Assembly: GCA_964547415.1 (NCBI GenBank)
Contig: CAZJNX010000085.1
Location: 1-18,971, forward strand
Direction: 5' to 3'
Source of the DNA: CAZJNX01 sp964547415
Lineage (GTDB): Bacteria > Pseudomonadota > Alphaproteobacteria > Rhizobiales > Amorphaceae
DNA length: 18,971 bases
In this document: positions 1 through 7,097 of the stretch, in pieces
Position numbering within the stretch: the stretch's first letter is position 1
Layout: each line of letters starts with the position of its first letter
Translations under genes and position numbers: made by a program
The notes under the pieces: model-generated
Database searches by the model: none
Told to the model about the DNA's origin: nothing
Seen by the model: only the letters and a program-made list of their open reading frames with translations

Positions 1-1192
1 AGAAGAGCGAGTGGAACATGGCCTCGGCCGCCTCGATCGTCGGCGGCTCGCCCGGGCGCATGACCCGGTAGATGTCGAACAGGGCATCCTCGCGGGATAC
101 GTTCTTGTCCACCGCAAGCGTGTTGCGGATGTAGGCGCCACGGGTCACGTGGTCGATGTCGAGGACACGCAGGGTCTCGAAGCCCTGGGCGACCAGCTCG
201 TTGAGGAGCTTCTCGTCGATCTCGTCGCCCGCTTCGGCATGGATGAGACCGGTGGAGGTGTCGACGATGTCCTCCGCGAGGTAGCGGCCGTAAAGGTCCT
301 CGTCCCGCATGCGCAGGTATTCGACGCCCTTGTCGCTCAGCTGGCGCACCGTGCGGGCGGTGATCTTGCGGCCTTCCTCGACCAGCACCTCGCCCGTGGC
401 CGCGTCGACGAGATCGGCCGTCGCCTTGGCGCCACGGAACCGTGCCGGGTCGAAGGGAACACGCCAGCCGTCGAAGTCGCGCTCGTAGATCACCTGGCCG
501 TAGAAGGTGTTGAGGATGTTTTCCTGGTCGAGGCCGAGGGCTAGCAGCAGGCTCGTGACCGGGATCTTCCGGCGCCGGTCGATCCGAGCATGGACGATGT
601 CCTTCGCGTCAAACTCGATGTCGAGCCACGACCCGCGATAGGGGATGATCCGGCCGGCGAACAGAAGCTTTCCGGAGGAATGGGTCTTGCCCTTGTCGTG
701 GTCGAAGAAGACGCCCGGAGAACGGTGCATCTGCGAGACGATGACGCGCTCGGTGCCGTTCACGATGAAGGTACCGTTGTCCGTCATGAGCGGCATGTCG
801 CCCATGTAGACATCCTGCTCCTTGATGTCCTTGACGGACTTGGCACCCGAGTCCTCGTCGACGTCGAACACGATCAGCCGCAGCTTGACCTTCAGCGGTG
901 CAGCGTACGTCATGTCGCGTTGGCGACATTCGTCGACGTCATACTTTGGAAATTCGAACTCATAGTCGACGAACTCGAGAGAAGCAGTCCCTGCGAAATC
1001 CTGGATCGGGAAAACCGAGCGGAAGACACCTTCCAGACCGGCGTTCGGCCGCCCGCCCTCGGGGCGATCGATCATCAGGAACTGGTCGTAGGACGCCTTC
1101 TGCACCTCGATGAGGTTCGGCATCTCCGTGACTTCACGAAGCTTACCGAAAAACTTGCGAAGCTGCTTGCGACCCGTGAACGCCTGCGTCAT
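1..1192 (-). CDS. rpoB: RNA polymerase beta subunit, N-terminal part (3' end outside window)
   Basis: Encodes the first 397 residues of the beta subunit of DNA-dependent RNA polymerase, the catalytic core enzyme of transcription. The N-terminus reads MTQAFTGRKQLRKFFGKLRE, followed by MPNLIEVQKASYDQFL, the hallmark start of alphaproteobacterial RpoB. Further in are YMGDMPLMTDNGTFIVNGTE (about residues 129-148) and VSQMHRSPGVFFD, which belong to the protrusion and lobe region. The window ends before the rifampicin-binding cluster, so resistance positions cannot be read. The ATG at 1190-1192 has GAGGA a few bases upstream, which supports this start. It is the last gene seen in the secE-nusG-rplKAJL-rpoB series and lies 524 bases from rplL. 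The frame is intact as far as visible, and identification is secure. Confidence 0.98.
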   Translation of the reverse strand, partial: MTQAFTGRKQLRKFFGKLREVTEMPNLIEVQKASYDQFLMIDRPEGGRPNAGLEGVFRSVFPIQDFAGTASLEFVDYEFEFPKYDVDECRQRDMTYAAPLKVKLRLIVFDVDEDSGAKSVKDIKEQDVYMGDMPLMTDNGTFIVNGTERVIVSQMHRSPGVFFDHDKGKTHSSGKLLFAGRIIPYRGSWLDIEFDAKDIVHARIDRRRKIPVTSLLLALGLDQENILNTFYGQVIYERDFDGWRVPFDPARFRGAKATADLVDAATGEVLVEEGRKITARTVRQLSDKGVEYLRMRDEDLYGRYLAEDIVDTSTGLIHAEAGDEIDEKLLNELVAQGFETLRVLDIDHVTRGAYIRNTLAVDKNVSREDALFDIYRVMRPGEPPTIEAAEAMFHSLF

Positions 1193-1631
1193 GCTCGGTC
1201 CTCGTGTTGGTGCGGTCGCCGGCTTCGAGACCGGCTCCACAAACCCCGGCGGCCCGCCCCGGCCGCCCTGGGGCACCCGGCGGGCACCCCCTCTTCGTTC
1301 CGGCGCGGTCGCCCGTCGCCGGCTTGCCTGCCGGTCGGCCCCCCTGCCGCCGGGCCTTACCGCTCGACCGCTCCCAGCGAGCGGCAGAGACCCCTTGCGC
1401 CGGCGCAGTTGCCGTCGTACCAGCGCCGCCACGCGGACCCGCACGGAACCGCGGTCGATCGGCGACGCGCCGCCCGGCCGGGCCGGCGCTCGGTCCATCC
1501 GCGCCGGTTTCCATCGGCGACAGCGCGGCGCGTCCGGTGTCGCGATCCGGACGCCGATATCGCCGCGACGCCCCTCCCTCGGACAGGCGATCGCGACGCC
1601 GACATGCCGCGCAACGGACGCCGGCGTATCG

Positions 1632-1662
1632 GGCGGCTCCGGGCCAGCTGCCCGAAGCCGCC
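1632..1662 (-). other. Hairpin in rplL-rpoB spacer (possible attenuator or processing site)
   Basis: The arms GGCGGCT (1632-1638) and AGCCGCC (1656-1662) pair perfectly. The inner arms CCGGGC and GCCCGA add five more pairs after one mismatch, around a five-base loop. No U-run follows on the minus strand, so it is not a classical intrinsic terminator. Its position after rplL suggests a partial attenuator or a processing site, by analogy with the known rplL-rpoB spacer of E. coli. Confidence 0.45.
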
Positions 1663-1678
1663 GTTCGTCGGCCGAAGG

Positions 1679-1703
1679 CCCGCATCCGAAGGCGGGATGC
1701 GGG
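1679..1703 (-). terminator. Strong hairpin just downstream of rplL (attenuator-like)
   Basis: The arms CCCGCATCC (1679-1687) and GGATGCGGG (1695-1703) give a perfect nine-pair stem with a seven-base loop, starting 13 bases after the rplL stop codon. There is no U-run after it on the minus strand, so complete intrinsic termination is not expected. A pausing, attenuation or 3'-end protecting role at the rplL-rpoB boundary is inferred from position. The stem is seen directly; the function is not. Confidence 0.5.
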
Positions 1704-1716
1704 AGCGACGCGGGCG

Positions 1717-2112
1717 CTACTTCAGCTCCACCTTCGCGCCGACCTCCTCCAGCTTCTTCTTCATCTCTTCGGCCTCTTCCTTGGAGGCGCCCTCCTTCAC
1801 CGGCTTCGGCGCCCCCTCGACGAGGTCCTTCGCCTCCTTGAGGCCGAGCCCCGTGATGGCCCGGACTTCCTTGATCACGTTGATCTTCTTGTCGCCGGCG
1901 CTCGCGAGGATCACGTCGAATTCGGTCTTCTCCTCCTCGGCCGGTGCGGCCTCGGCGGCGCCGCCCATTCCCGGCATCGGCATGGCCATTGCCGGCGCGG
2001 CGGCCGCGGCGGACACGCCCCAGCCGTCCTCGAGGCGCTTCACGAGGTCGGCGACCTCGAGAACGGTGAGCTTGGACAGTTCGTCGTACAGCTTGTCGAT
2101 GGTCTCGGACAT
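1717..2112 (-). CDS. rplL: 50S ribosomal protein L7/L12
   Basis: Stalk protein of the large ribosomal subunit. It binds L10 as dimers and recruits and stimulates the translational GTPases. The 131-residue product has the usual layout: an N-terminal dimerisation region (about 1-35), an Ala/Met/Pro/Gly-rich hinge (about 36-58, with PAMAMPMPGMGG), and a C-terminal factor-binding domain with EKTEFDVIL, KINVIKEVR and GLGLKEAKDLVEGAPKPVKE. It ends in KKLEEVGAKVELK, the family's typical C-terminus. The ATG lies at 2110-2112, with a weak AAGG about 11 bases upstream. It is 57 bases after rplJ and surely in the same transcript. Two hairpins follow it before rpoB. Confidence 0.98.
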   Translation of the reverse strand: MSETIDKLYDELSKLTVLEVADLVKRLEDGWGVSAAAAAPAMAMPMPGMGGAAEAAPAEEEKTEFDVILASAGDKKINVIKEVRAITGLGLKEAKDLVEGAPKPVKEGASKEEAEEMKKKLEEVGAKVELK

Positions 2113-2169
2113 TGTTCGGATACCCTTGCTTGTTGCAGTCGGAAAGCGTCCGGGCCGGTGGCCGCGGCC

Positions 2170-2721
2170 TCAGGCCGCCTCCAGCTTCGCCTTGTACGCG
2201 GAGAGGACGCCGACGAGGTTCTGCTGCGGTGCGTTGAGCTGGCGGACGAGCTTGCTCGCCGGCGCGTTCAGCACCGTCGCCAGCTGCGAGCCGGGCTGCA
2301 GGAGGACGCCCAGAAGCTTCGAACGAAGCTCTTCGATCGAGGGCATCGTGGCGAGCGCCTTGACCCCCTCATCGTCGACCACCGAACTGCCGATCAGGCC
2401 GCCGATGATCACCAGCTTCTGGTTCTTCTTGGCGTACTCCGTCAGGACCTTCGGCGCGGAGACCGGATCATGGCCGTAGGCGATACCCACGGGACCGTTG
2501 AACATCTCCGCCGCAGCACTCCTTTCGACGTTCTCGAGCGCGATCTTGGCCAGCCGGTTCTTGATGACCTTGAACGCAGCGCCGCCATCTCGCATCTGGC
2601 GACGCAGGTCCGTCATCTCGGCGACGGTGAGCCCGACATAGCGGGTCACGACCACAGAACCGGAGCTCGCGAAGACTTCGCCGAGGAAGTCCACCATTTT
2701 CCGTTTCTGGGCTCTATCCAC
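2170..2721 (-). CDS. rplJ: 50S ribosomal protein L10
   Basis: Stalk base protein that anchors L7/L12 dimers to 23S rRNA, and in many bacteria the translational repressor of its own operon. The product is 183 residues: DRAQKRKMVDFLGEVF at the N-terminus, then SGSVVVTRYVGLTVAEM, KVIKNRLAKIALE and KLVIIGGLIG. The C-terminal end, which carries the L7/L12-binding helix in the family, reads QQNLVGVLSAYKAKLEAA. The start is a GTG at 2719-2721 preceded by GGAGAG at good spacing. The frame stays open upstream to an ATG at 2829, but those 36 extra residues lie over the leader and match no L10. Using GTG gives the normal start (V/MDRA) and close to the normal family length. Confidence 0.96.
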   Translation of the reverse strand: MDRAQKRKMVDFLGEVFASSGSVVVTRYVGLTVAEMTDLRRQMRDGGAAFKVIKNRLAKIALENVERSAAAEMFNGPVGIAYGHDPVSAPKVLTEYAKKNQKLVIIGGLIGSSVVDDEGVKALATMPSIEELRSKLLGVLLQPGSQLATVLNAPASKLVRQLNAPQQNLVGVLSAYKAKLEAA

Positions 2722-2859
2722 CGTTTGCTCTCCAAGATTGGGACGATCGCCCGCCACGGACGTCGCCCCGGCTCCAGTGTCGCCCGCCAAAGACGCGGCG
2801 GGCGCGCGAACCTGCCCCGAAGGTCGCACCGGCAGCCCGCACGGGTATCCGCCGATCTC

Positions 2860-2951
2860 TTCCCCCGTCTATTGCAGGACGATTAAGCCCGCCGGAGCGG
2901 ACACCTGCAGTCTCGGACAGGCCGGTGGGCGGCACCTGGGCGCCGCCCACC
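2860..2951 (-). promoter_or_regulatory. L10 leader (autoregulatory mRNA element before rplJ)
   Basis: In minus-strand order the rplA-rplJ spacer holds a perfect ten-pair hairpin, GGTGGGCGGC (on the RNA made from 2951-2942) with GCCGCCCACC (2933-2924). It is followed by CTGTCCGAGACTGCAGG, which pairs through TGCAGG (2909-2904) with CCTGCA (2878-2873) and continues into ATAGACGG. The unpaired GAGAC and ATAGA flanks look like the kink-turn of the known L10 leader, which is bound by the L10(L7/L12) complex to repress rplJL translation. The match is made from remembered consensus, not from a covariance-model search. The extent of the element is approximate. Confidence 0.65.
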
Positions 2952-2958
2952 CCTTCAT

Positions 2959-3006
2959 CCCGGCGCGCAGCCGGGAACCGTGAGACCGCCCCTGCGCGGA
3001 GCGGTC
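2959..3006 (-). other. Two inverted repeats just after rplA
   Basis: GACCGC (2984-2989) pairs with GCGGTC (3001-3006), and CCCGGC (2959-2964) pairs with GCCGGG (2970-2975). Both lie between the rplA stop codon and the L10 leader hairpin. Neither has a U-run on the minus strand. They may form a partial terminator for rplKA or part of the folded leader before rplJ. The pairing is seen directly; the role is a guess. Confidence 0.4.
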
Positions 3007-3013
3007 GATCCGC

Positions 3014-3715
3014 TCAGCGGGCCTCTGAAAGGGTGGACACGTCCACCTTGATGCCGGGCCCCATGGTCGAGGACAGCGCCGCGCGCTTCAGGTAGGTGCC
3101 CTTCGCGCCTGCGGGCTTGGCCTTCACCACCGCGTCCGTGAAGGCGCGGATGTTCTCCGCGATCTGCTCGGGCGCGAACGACACCTTGCCGACGCCGCCG
3201 TGGACGATGCCCGCCTTCTCCACGCGGAACTCGACGGCGCCGCCCTTCGCGTCGCGCACGGCGCCCGCCACGTCCGGGGTGACGGTCCCGACCTTCGGGT
3301 TCGGCATCATGCCGCGGGGACCCAGGATCTTCCCGAGGCGGCCGACCAGCGGCATCATGTCGGGCGTCGCGATGCAACGCTCGAAGTCGATGTTGCCCGC
3401 CTGGATGTCGGCGACCAGATCCTCCGCGCCGACCACGTCGGCGCCGGCGGCCTTCGCCTCCTCCGCCTTGTCGCCGCGGGCGAACACGGCGACCCGCACG
3501 GTCCTGCCGGTCCCGTTCGGCAGGACGCACATGCCGCGCACCATCTGGTCCGCGTGGCGGGGGTCGACGCCGAGGTTGAGGGCGATCTCCACCGTCTCGT
3601 CGAACTTGACGGTGGAACGCTCCTTCACGAGACCGATCGCCTCCTCGAGCGAATACGTCTTCGCCGGGTCCAGCCCCTCGCGGGCCGCCCGGATCCGCTT
3701 GCCGACGCGCGCCAT
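3014..3715 (-). CDS. rplA: 50S ribosomal protein L1
   Basis: Binds 23S rRNA at the mobile L1 stalk, which helps release deacylated tRNA. In many bacteria it also represses the rplK-rplA mRNA. The 233 residues match the family length. The N-terminus MARVGKRIRAAREGLD is followed by TVKFDETVEIALNLGVDPRHADQMVRG, the usual RNA-binding start of domain I. Later come VGRLGKILGPRGMMPNPKVG (the conserved L1 signature) and the C-terminal GTYLKRAALSSTMGPGIKVD. The ATG at 3713-3715 lies only three bases after the rplK stop, so the two are probably translationally coupled. No oddities seen. Confidence 0.98.
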   Translation of the reverse strand: MARVGKRIRAAREGLDPAKTYSLEEAIGLVKERSTVKFDETVEIALNLGVDPRHADQMVRGMCVLPNGTGRTVRVAVFARGDKAEEAKAAGADVVGAEDLVADIQAGNIDFERCIATPDMMPLVGRLGKILGPRGMMPNPKVGTVTPDVAGAVRDAKGGAVEFRVEKAGIVHGGVGKVSFAPEQIAENIRAFTDAVVKAKPAGAKGTYLKRAALSSTMGPGIKVDVSTLSEAR

Positions 3716-3718
3716 GGC

Positions 3719-4150
3719 CTACTCCACCACCTCGAGGCCCATGGAGCGGGCCGACCCCTCGATCATCTTCACCGCCGCCTCGACCGAGTTGGCGTTGAGA
3801 TCCTTCACCTTCGCCTCGGCGATCTCGCGCACCTGGGCGGCCGTCACCGTCCCGATGCTGCCCCCCTTGCCCGGCGTCTTCGAGCCGGAGGAGATGCTGG
3901 CCGCCTTCTTCAGGAAGTGGGTCACCGGCGGCGTCTTGATCTCGAACGAAAACGACTTGTCGGTGTAGTAGGTGATCACCGTCGGGCAGGGAGCGCCCTT
4001 CTCCAGCTCCTGAGTCCGGGCGTTGAACTCCTTGCAGAACATCATGATGTTGAGACCGCGCTGACCCAGCGCGGGACCGATCGGCGGCGACGGGGTCGCG
4101 CTCGCCGCCGGTACCTGAAGCTTGATGTAGCCCTGTACCTTCTTCGCCAT
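3719..4150 (-). CDS. rplK: 50S ribosomal protein L11
   Basis: Binds the GTPase-associated centre of 23S rRNA; in the family it is needed for the stringent response via RelA and is part of the thiostrepton site. The product is 143 residues, the usual size. It begins MAKKVQGYIKLQVPA, then SPPIGPALGQRGLNIMMFCK (the N-terminal domain with the conserved PPIGPALGQ) and FEIKTPPVTHFLKKAA. The C-terminal RNA-binding domain includes VREIAEAKVKDLNA and EGSARSMGLEV. The ATG at 4148-4150 is preceded by GAGAGG on the minus strand. An ATG at 4222 in the same frame would add 24 unrelated residues and was rejected. Confidence 0.98.
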   Translation of the reverse strand: MAKKVQGYIKLQVPAASATPSPPIGPALGQRGLNIMMFCKEFNARTQELEKGAPCPTVITYYTDKSFSFEIKTPPVTHFLKKAASISSGSKTPGKGGSIGTVTAAQVREIAEAKVKDLNANSVEAAVKMIEGSARSMGLEVVE

Positions 4151-4227
4151 CTCACCTCTCTCCGCCCCGCGAGGGGGCGTCGTGGTCCGGCCGCACGGCC
4201 TTGCGGGCCGCTGGCCTCCCACCCAAG

Positions 4228-4268
4228 CGGCGCCGCACAGGCGCCGGTCTCACCGCACCCGCGTGCGG
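4228..4268 (-). other. Two tandem hairpins in the nusG-rplK spacer
   Basis: CCGCAC (4253-4258) pairs with GTGCGG (4263-4268) around a four-base loop. CGGCGCC (4228-4234) pairs with GGCGCCG (4240-4246) around a five-base loop. On the minus strand they lie in the leader between nusG and rplK, the region where L1 is known to bind its mRNA in other bacteria. I could not recognise the L1-binding sequence itself, and no U-run follows. They may mark attenuation, processing or the rplK leader fold. Confidence 0.4.
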
Positions 4269-4321
4269 CCAAACCCCACGACGAACCGCCGCGGTCCGCG
4301 TCGAACGGCCCGCGGTCGCCG

Positions 4322-4852
4322 TCAGATCTTCTCCACCTGCCCGTACTCGAGCTCGACCGGAGTCGGCCGGCCGAAGATCGACACCGCCACCTTCACCCGT
4401 GCCCGCTCGTCGTCGACCTCCTCGACGAGGCCGTTGAAGGACGCGAACGGCCCGTCCGCGACCCGAACCTGCTCCCCCACCTCGAAGGTGACCGACGGCT
4501 TCGGCCGCTCGACCCCCTCCGAGACCTGCTGCAGGATCCGCTCGGCCTCAGCGTCCGAAATCGGCGTCGGCTTCTTGTCGGCCCCGAGGAACCCGGTCAC
4601 CTTCGGTGTGTTCTTGATCAGGTGGAAGACGTCGTCGCTGAGCTCGCACTTCACGAGCACGTAGCCAGGAAAGAATTTCCGCTCGGCGTCCACCTTCCGT
4701 CCACGCCTCACCTCGACCACCTTCTCGGTGGGCACGAGCACCTCGTCGAACTTCTCCTCGAGGCTCAGGTCACGCACCTTCTCGAGGATGGTATCCGCGA
4801 CCTTCTTCTCGAAGTTCGTGTAAGCGTGAACGATGTACCAACGCTTCGCCAT
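4322..4852 (-). CDS. nusG: Transcription termination/antitermination protein NusG
   Basis: Binds RNA polymerase as an elongation factor and links it to Rho or to ribosomes through S10. The 176 residues show the two NusG domains. The N-terminal NGN domain (about 1-120) has KRWYIVHAYTNFEKKVADTI, VEVRRGRKVDAERKFFPGYV and NTPKVTGFLG. The C-terminal KOW domain (about 125-176) has FEVGEQVRVADGPFASFNGL and ends VSIFGRPTPVELEYGQVEKI. The length matches alphaproteobacterial NusG. The ATG at 4850-4852 has AGG closely upstream. It lies 131 bases after secE and is probably cotranscribed with it. Confidence 0.98.
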   Translation of the reverse strand: MAKRWYIVHAYTNFEKKVADTILEKVRDLSLEEKFDEVLVPTEKVVEVRRGRKVDAERKFFPGYVLVKCELSDDVFHLIKNTPKVTGFLGADKKPTPISDAEAERILQQVSEGVERPKPSVTFEVGEQVRVADGPFASFNGLVEEVDDERARVKVAVSIFGRPTPVELEYGQVEKI

Positions 4853-4983
4853 TCGCCTGTCGCCCGCACTTCAGTGATGCACCCAGCGGCCGCGAACCCG
4901 CCGAACGGGAGACCGTCGCCGCACCGCGAAGCGTCGGCGATCGACGCCGTCCGCGGCGCCGGGCAAGGCACGCGCGACGCGCG

Positions 4984-5181
4984 TCAGCCTCCGATCCCGA
5001 TGATGAACCCGATGCCCCAGCTCAGGATCTGGTCGACGATCAGGAAGAAGATGGCCGCCAGGAAGACCATGATGAAGACCATCACGGTGGTCACCAGGGT
5101 TTCGCGCCGCGAGGGCCACGTCACCTTGCGGACCTCCGAGCGGACCTCCTGAACGAACTGGAACGGGTTGGTCTTGGCCAC
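4984..5181 (-). CDS. secE: Preprotein translocase subunit SecE
   Basis: Small essential inner-membrane subunit of the SecYEG channel. The 65 residues hold the conserved cytoplasmic segment SEVRKVTWPSRRET (about 15-28), followed by one hydrophobic transmembrane segment (about 30-60). This is the short single-span form usual in alphaproteobacteria. Two in-frame GTG codons can start it: 5179-5181 (V/MAKTNPFQF) and 5197-5199, which adds six residues. I prefer 5181 because family members commonly begin MAKTNP and because GGCGAG lies upstream of it, while nothing like a ribosome site precedes 5199. It is the first protein gene after tRNA-Trp and its promoter. Confidence 0.93.
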   Translation of the reverse strand: MAKTNPFQFVQEVRSEVRKVTWPSRRETLVTTVMVFIMVFLAAIFFLIVDQILSWGIGFIIGIGG

Positions 5182-5260
5182 GGGAGGGCAACTCGCCACG
5201 CTGACAGATCACGGAGAACACAAAGGCGCGCAAGCTGCCCTGCGCGCCACCATCACAGAT

Positions 5261-5289
5261 ACATAGCGGCAATCGACCCGTGTGGCAAG
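5261..5289 (-). promoter_or_regulatory. Predicted sigma-70-type promoter for secE-nusG (and probably downstream genes)
   Basis: On the minus strand CTTGCC (5289-5284) and CTATGT (5266-5261) are separated by exactly 17 bases. Each hexamer matches the alphaproteobacterial housekeeping pattern CTTGAC-17-CTATAT at five of six positions. Transcription would start near 5254, giving a leader of about 70 bases before the secE GTG. It lies between tRNA-Trp and secE, so secE-nusG need not depend on readthrough from the tRNA. Not tested experimentally. Confidence 0.6.
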
Positions 5290-5323
5290 AGCCAAACCAC
5301 GTCGCCGACGCCGGATCGGTCGC

Positions 5324-5399
5324 TGGCAGGGGCGGAGGGACTCGAACCCCCGGCCTGCGGTTTTGGAGACCGCCGCTCTACCAGCTGAGCTACACCCCT
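5324..5399 (-). tRNA. tRNA-Trp (anticodon CCA)
   Basis: A complete 76-base cloverleaf including an encoded CCA end (5324-5326). The acceptor arms AGGGGTG and CGCCCCT pair. The anticodon stem GCGGT/ACCGC encloses the loop CTCCAAA, whose central CCA reads the Trp codon UGG. The T arm contains GGTTCGAGTC, and the discriminator base is G, as expected for tRNA-Trp. It lies just upstream of secE, the usual place in alphaproteobacteria. Confidence 0.97.
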
Positions 5400-5413
5400 G
5401 CACGCCCCGCTTC

Positions 5414-5441
5414 CATAAGCGCCGCGCCGCGGAAGTGCAAG
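5414..5441 (-). promoter_or_regulatory. Possible promoter of tRNA-Trp
   Basis: On the minus strand CTTGCA (5441-5436) and CTTATG (5419-5414) are 16 bases apart. The -10 ends 15 bases before the mature tRNA 5' end at 5399, a normal distance for a short tRNA leader. The -35 resembles CTTGAC only in its first four bases, so this is weaker than the secE promoter, but position supports it. Confidence 0.4.
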
Positions 5442-5544
5442 GGTTTGCCGCGACCGCCGGCGAGGCGGCCCCGTCCGTCCGCCCGATCCCGGCGCCGGGC
5501 GAATGGCGTGCGCGACCCCATCGCCAGCGCCCGGTCCCGCTCGC

Positions 5545-5967
5545 TCAGGAAACCTCCCAGAACGCATTCGGGATGTGCCGCGGGAGCCGGCCCGGCGCGA
5601 TGGCGACGATGTCGAACCGCAGCACATGGTCCGCATAGTCGGGATTGCGGGACAGCCAGTCGGCGCCCGCGCGGACGATCCGGCGCTGCAGGGCCGGCCC
5701 CACCGCCTCGATCGCCCGCTCCACCGTGTCGCGCGCCTTCACCTCGACGAAGGCGACCGTCCCGTGGCGGGCGGCGACGAGGTCGATCTCGACCGGGGAC
5801 AGACGGACCCGCCGGCCGAGGATCCGGTATCCCTTGGACGACAGCAGCAAGGACGCCTGGGCCTCCGCCCCCACGCCCAGCCGATAGGCCTTTCGCTTGC
5901 GCGGGGCGCTGGCCGTTCTGCGGCCGGGAAACGGCCCATCGGCAGGAAGGGAAAGGGGCAGGGACAT
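5545..5967 (-). CDS. yraN: YraN family (UPF0102) nuclease-fold protein
   Basis: A 140-residue protein of the YraN/UPF0102 family, which has the PD-(D/E)XK nuclease fold; its biological role is unsettled. Family features are RLGVGAEAQASLLLSSKGYR (about 29-48), the core VEIDLVA with Asp62, then VAFVEVKAR with Glu75 and Lys77 as the putative metal-site residues. The end reads LRFDIVAIAPGRLPRHIPNA, also typical. The usual G before EID is replaced here by SPV, a minor change. The start is uncertain: the ATG at 5965-5967 is the only sensible one, but no ribosome site precedes it. The first 22 residues are Pro-, Ser- and Arg-rich and are not conserved. The frame stays open upstream to 6378, but that part runs antisense to the next gene. 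Confidence 0.85.
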   Translation of the reverse strand: MSLPLSLPADGPFPGRRTASAPRKRKAYRLGVGAEAQASLLLSSKGYRILGRRVRLSPVEIDLVAARHGTVAFVEVKARDTVERAIEAVGPALQRRIVRAGADWLSRNPDYADHVLRFDIVAIAPGRLPRHIPNAFWEVS

Positions 5968-6157
5968 GGGTGGCAACCAAAAGTACAATCCGAAGATGCA
6001 AAAAGCTACCACAAGCTGCAACCGGCCACAAGCCCCTGTCGGCCCGGCGATGCCCGATCGGGCGGACGGCTCCCTCCGGGCTGGCCGACGGCGCCGCGAT
6101 GATCTACTGCGGCCCGGCCGCGACGGCGCCGTGGCGCCGGAACGAGGGGAAGCGCAC
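5968..6157. promoter_or_regulatory. Divergent intergenic region with an AT-rich patch
   Basis: The yraN gene (minus) and the methyltransferase gene (plus) diverge here. Bases about 5976-6020 are markedly richer in A and T than the rest of the window, as expected for promoter DNA, and include TACAATCC and GATGCAAAAAGC. A direct repeat CCACAAGC occurs at 6010-6017 and 6027-6034. No hexamer pair fits the expected promoter pattern well, so individual start sites are not called. Confidence 0.35.
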
Positions 6158-7000
6158 GTGTTCGACCGCGCCGCACGCAGGCGGCTCACCATGGGCCTCG
6201 CCACCGTCCTCGGCGTCCGGCAGGCCGGCTTCTTCGTTCCGCACCGGCACGCGGGCGCGGCGCGGCGGGCCGCGCACCGGCCGAACGCCGCGCTCCGCCC
6301 GCTCTTCGAGACGAAAGGGCCCCGCTTCGTCGAGCTCCTCGAGGCGATGGACGCCTTCGCCGCCGACCTCGCCCGCATCGGCGGCGAGCCGCCGCCCGCC
6401 CCGCGCTTCGACCAGGTCTGGTTCCCGGGGCTCGACGCGGCGGCCGTCTACACCCTCGTCCGCACCCGCCGGCCGCGCACCGTCGTCGAGGTGGGCTCGG
6501 GCCATTCGACGCGCTTCCTCGCCCGCGCGGCGGCCGACGGCGCCCTCTACGTGCGCATCGTCGCGATCGACCCGGCGCCGCGGGCGGACCTCGGGGCCCT
6601 GCCCGTGGCGCAGGTGAGGCGGCCGCTCCAGGACGCCGGCACCGCTCCCTTCGAGGCGCTCGCGGACGGCGACCTCCTCCTCGTGGATTCCAGCCACGTC
6701 CTGATGCCGGGAACGGACGTCGACATCCTCGTCGGCCACGTTCTCCCGGCGATGCCGCGCGGGCTCCTCGTCGCCTTCCACGACATCTTCCTGCCCGACC
6801 CCTATCCGGACGCCTGGCCCTTCACCGCCTACAACGAGCAGTGCGCCGTGGCCGCCTTGCTCCAGGGCGGATACGAGCTCGTCTTCGCCAGCGCCTACGT
6901 GCGCCGCCACATGGCCGAGGCGCTCGACCGCACGGTGATGGCGCGGATCGCCCTCGTCCCCGGCGCGCGGGAAAGCCTCCTCGTCCTGCGCAAGCTGTGA
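6158..7000 (+). CDS. Class I SAM-dependent methyltransferase-fold protein
   Basis: A 280-residue protein with a Rossmann-like methyltransferase core (Methyltransf_24-like). Motif I is VVEVGSGHST (109-118), with Glu111 and the Gly-rich SAM loop. The acidic motif II end is IVAIDPAPR with Asp138. A motif IV-like LLLVDSSHVL has Asp177, and VAFHDIFLPDPYP follows, which resembles O-methyltransferase-type proteins encoded near glycan genes. The substrate cannot be told. The start is a GTG at 6158 with GAGGGG eight bases upstream. An ATG at 6191 has a poorer site and would remove RAARRRLT. The frame is open upstream to 5897, but that part overlaps yraN. It lies 97 bases before the HerA-like gene, same strand, possibly cotranscribed. 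Confidence 0.82.
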   Translation: MFDRAARRRLTMGLATVLGVRQAGFFVPHRHAGAARRAAHRPNAALRPLFETKGPRFVELLEAMDAFAADLARIGGEPPPAPRFDQVWFPGLDAAAVYTLVRTRRPRTVVEVGSGHSTRFLARAAADGALYVRIVAIDPAPRADLGALPVAQVRRPLQDAGTAPFEALADGDLLLVDSSHVLMPGTDVDILVGHVLPAMPRGLLVAFHDIFLPDPYPDAWPFTAYNEQCAVAALLQGGYELVFASAYVRRHMAEALDRTVMARIALVPGARESLLVLRKL

Positions 7001-7097
7001 GGCGGCGGGGGCCGCGGCGGGGCTTGCGCGCGCTCGCGGTCCGGCGGACAGTTCGTCCGGGCGGCCCGGGGGGCCGGCACGCGGAAGGGGCGGAGCG

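Larger units (their letters stand above)
1193..1716 (-). other. rplL-rpoB spacer, no gene seen
   Basis: This 524-base stretch is very GC-rich and holds no credible gene. The open frames crossing it on the plus strand are rich in Arg, Pro and Ala and run antisense into rpoB and rplL, so they look like compositional shadows. In Escherichia coli the equivalent spacer carries an attenuator and an RNase III processing site. Here the end near rplL contains two strong inverted repeats, listed separately. A weaker one (GCCGG/CCGGC) lies at about 1217-1235, just before rpoB. I saw no convincing internal promoter for rpoB. Confidence 0.7.

Noticed and set aside
590..2886. Long plus-strand open frames across rpoB, the spacer, rplL and rplJ.
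   Set aside because: They are antisense to unmistakable ribosomal and polymerase genes and are Arg/Pro/Ala-rich, as expected from composition.
3096..5152. Plus-strand open frames of up to 650 codons across rplA, rplK and nusG.
   Set aside because: They are antisense shadows. The minus-strand products are clear L1, L11 and NusG.
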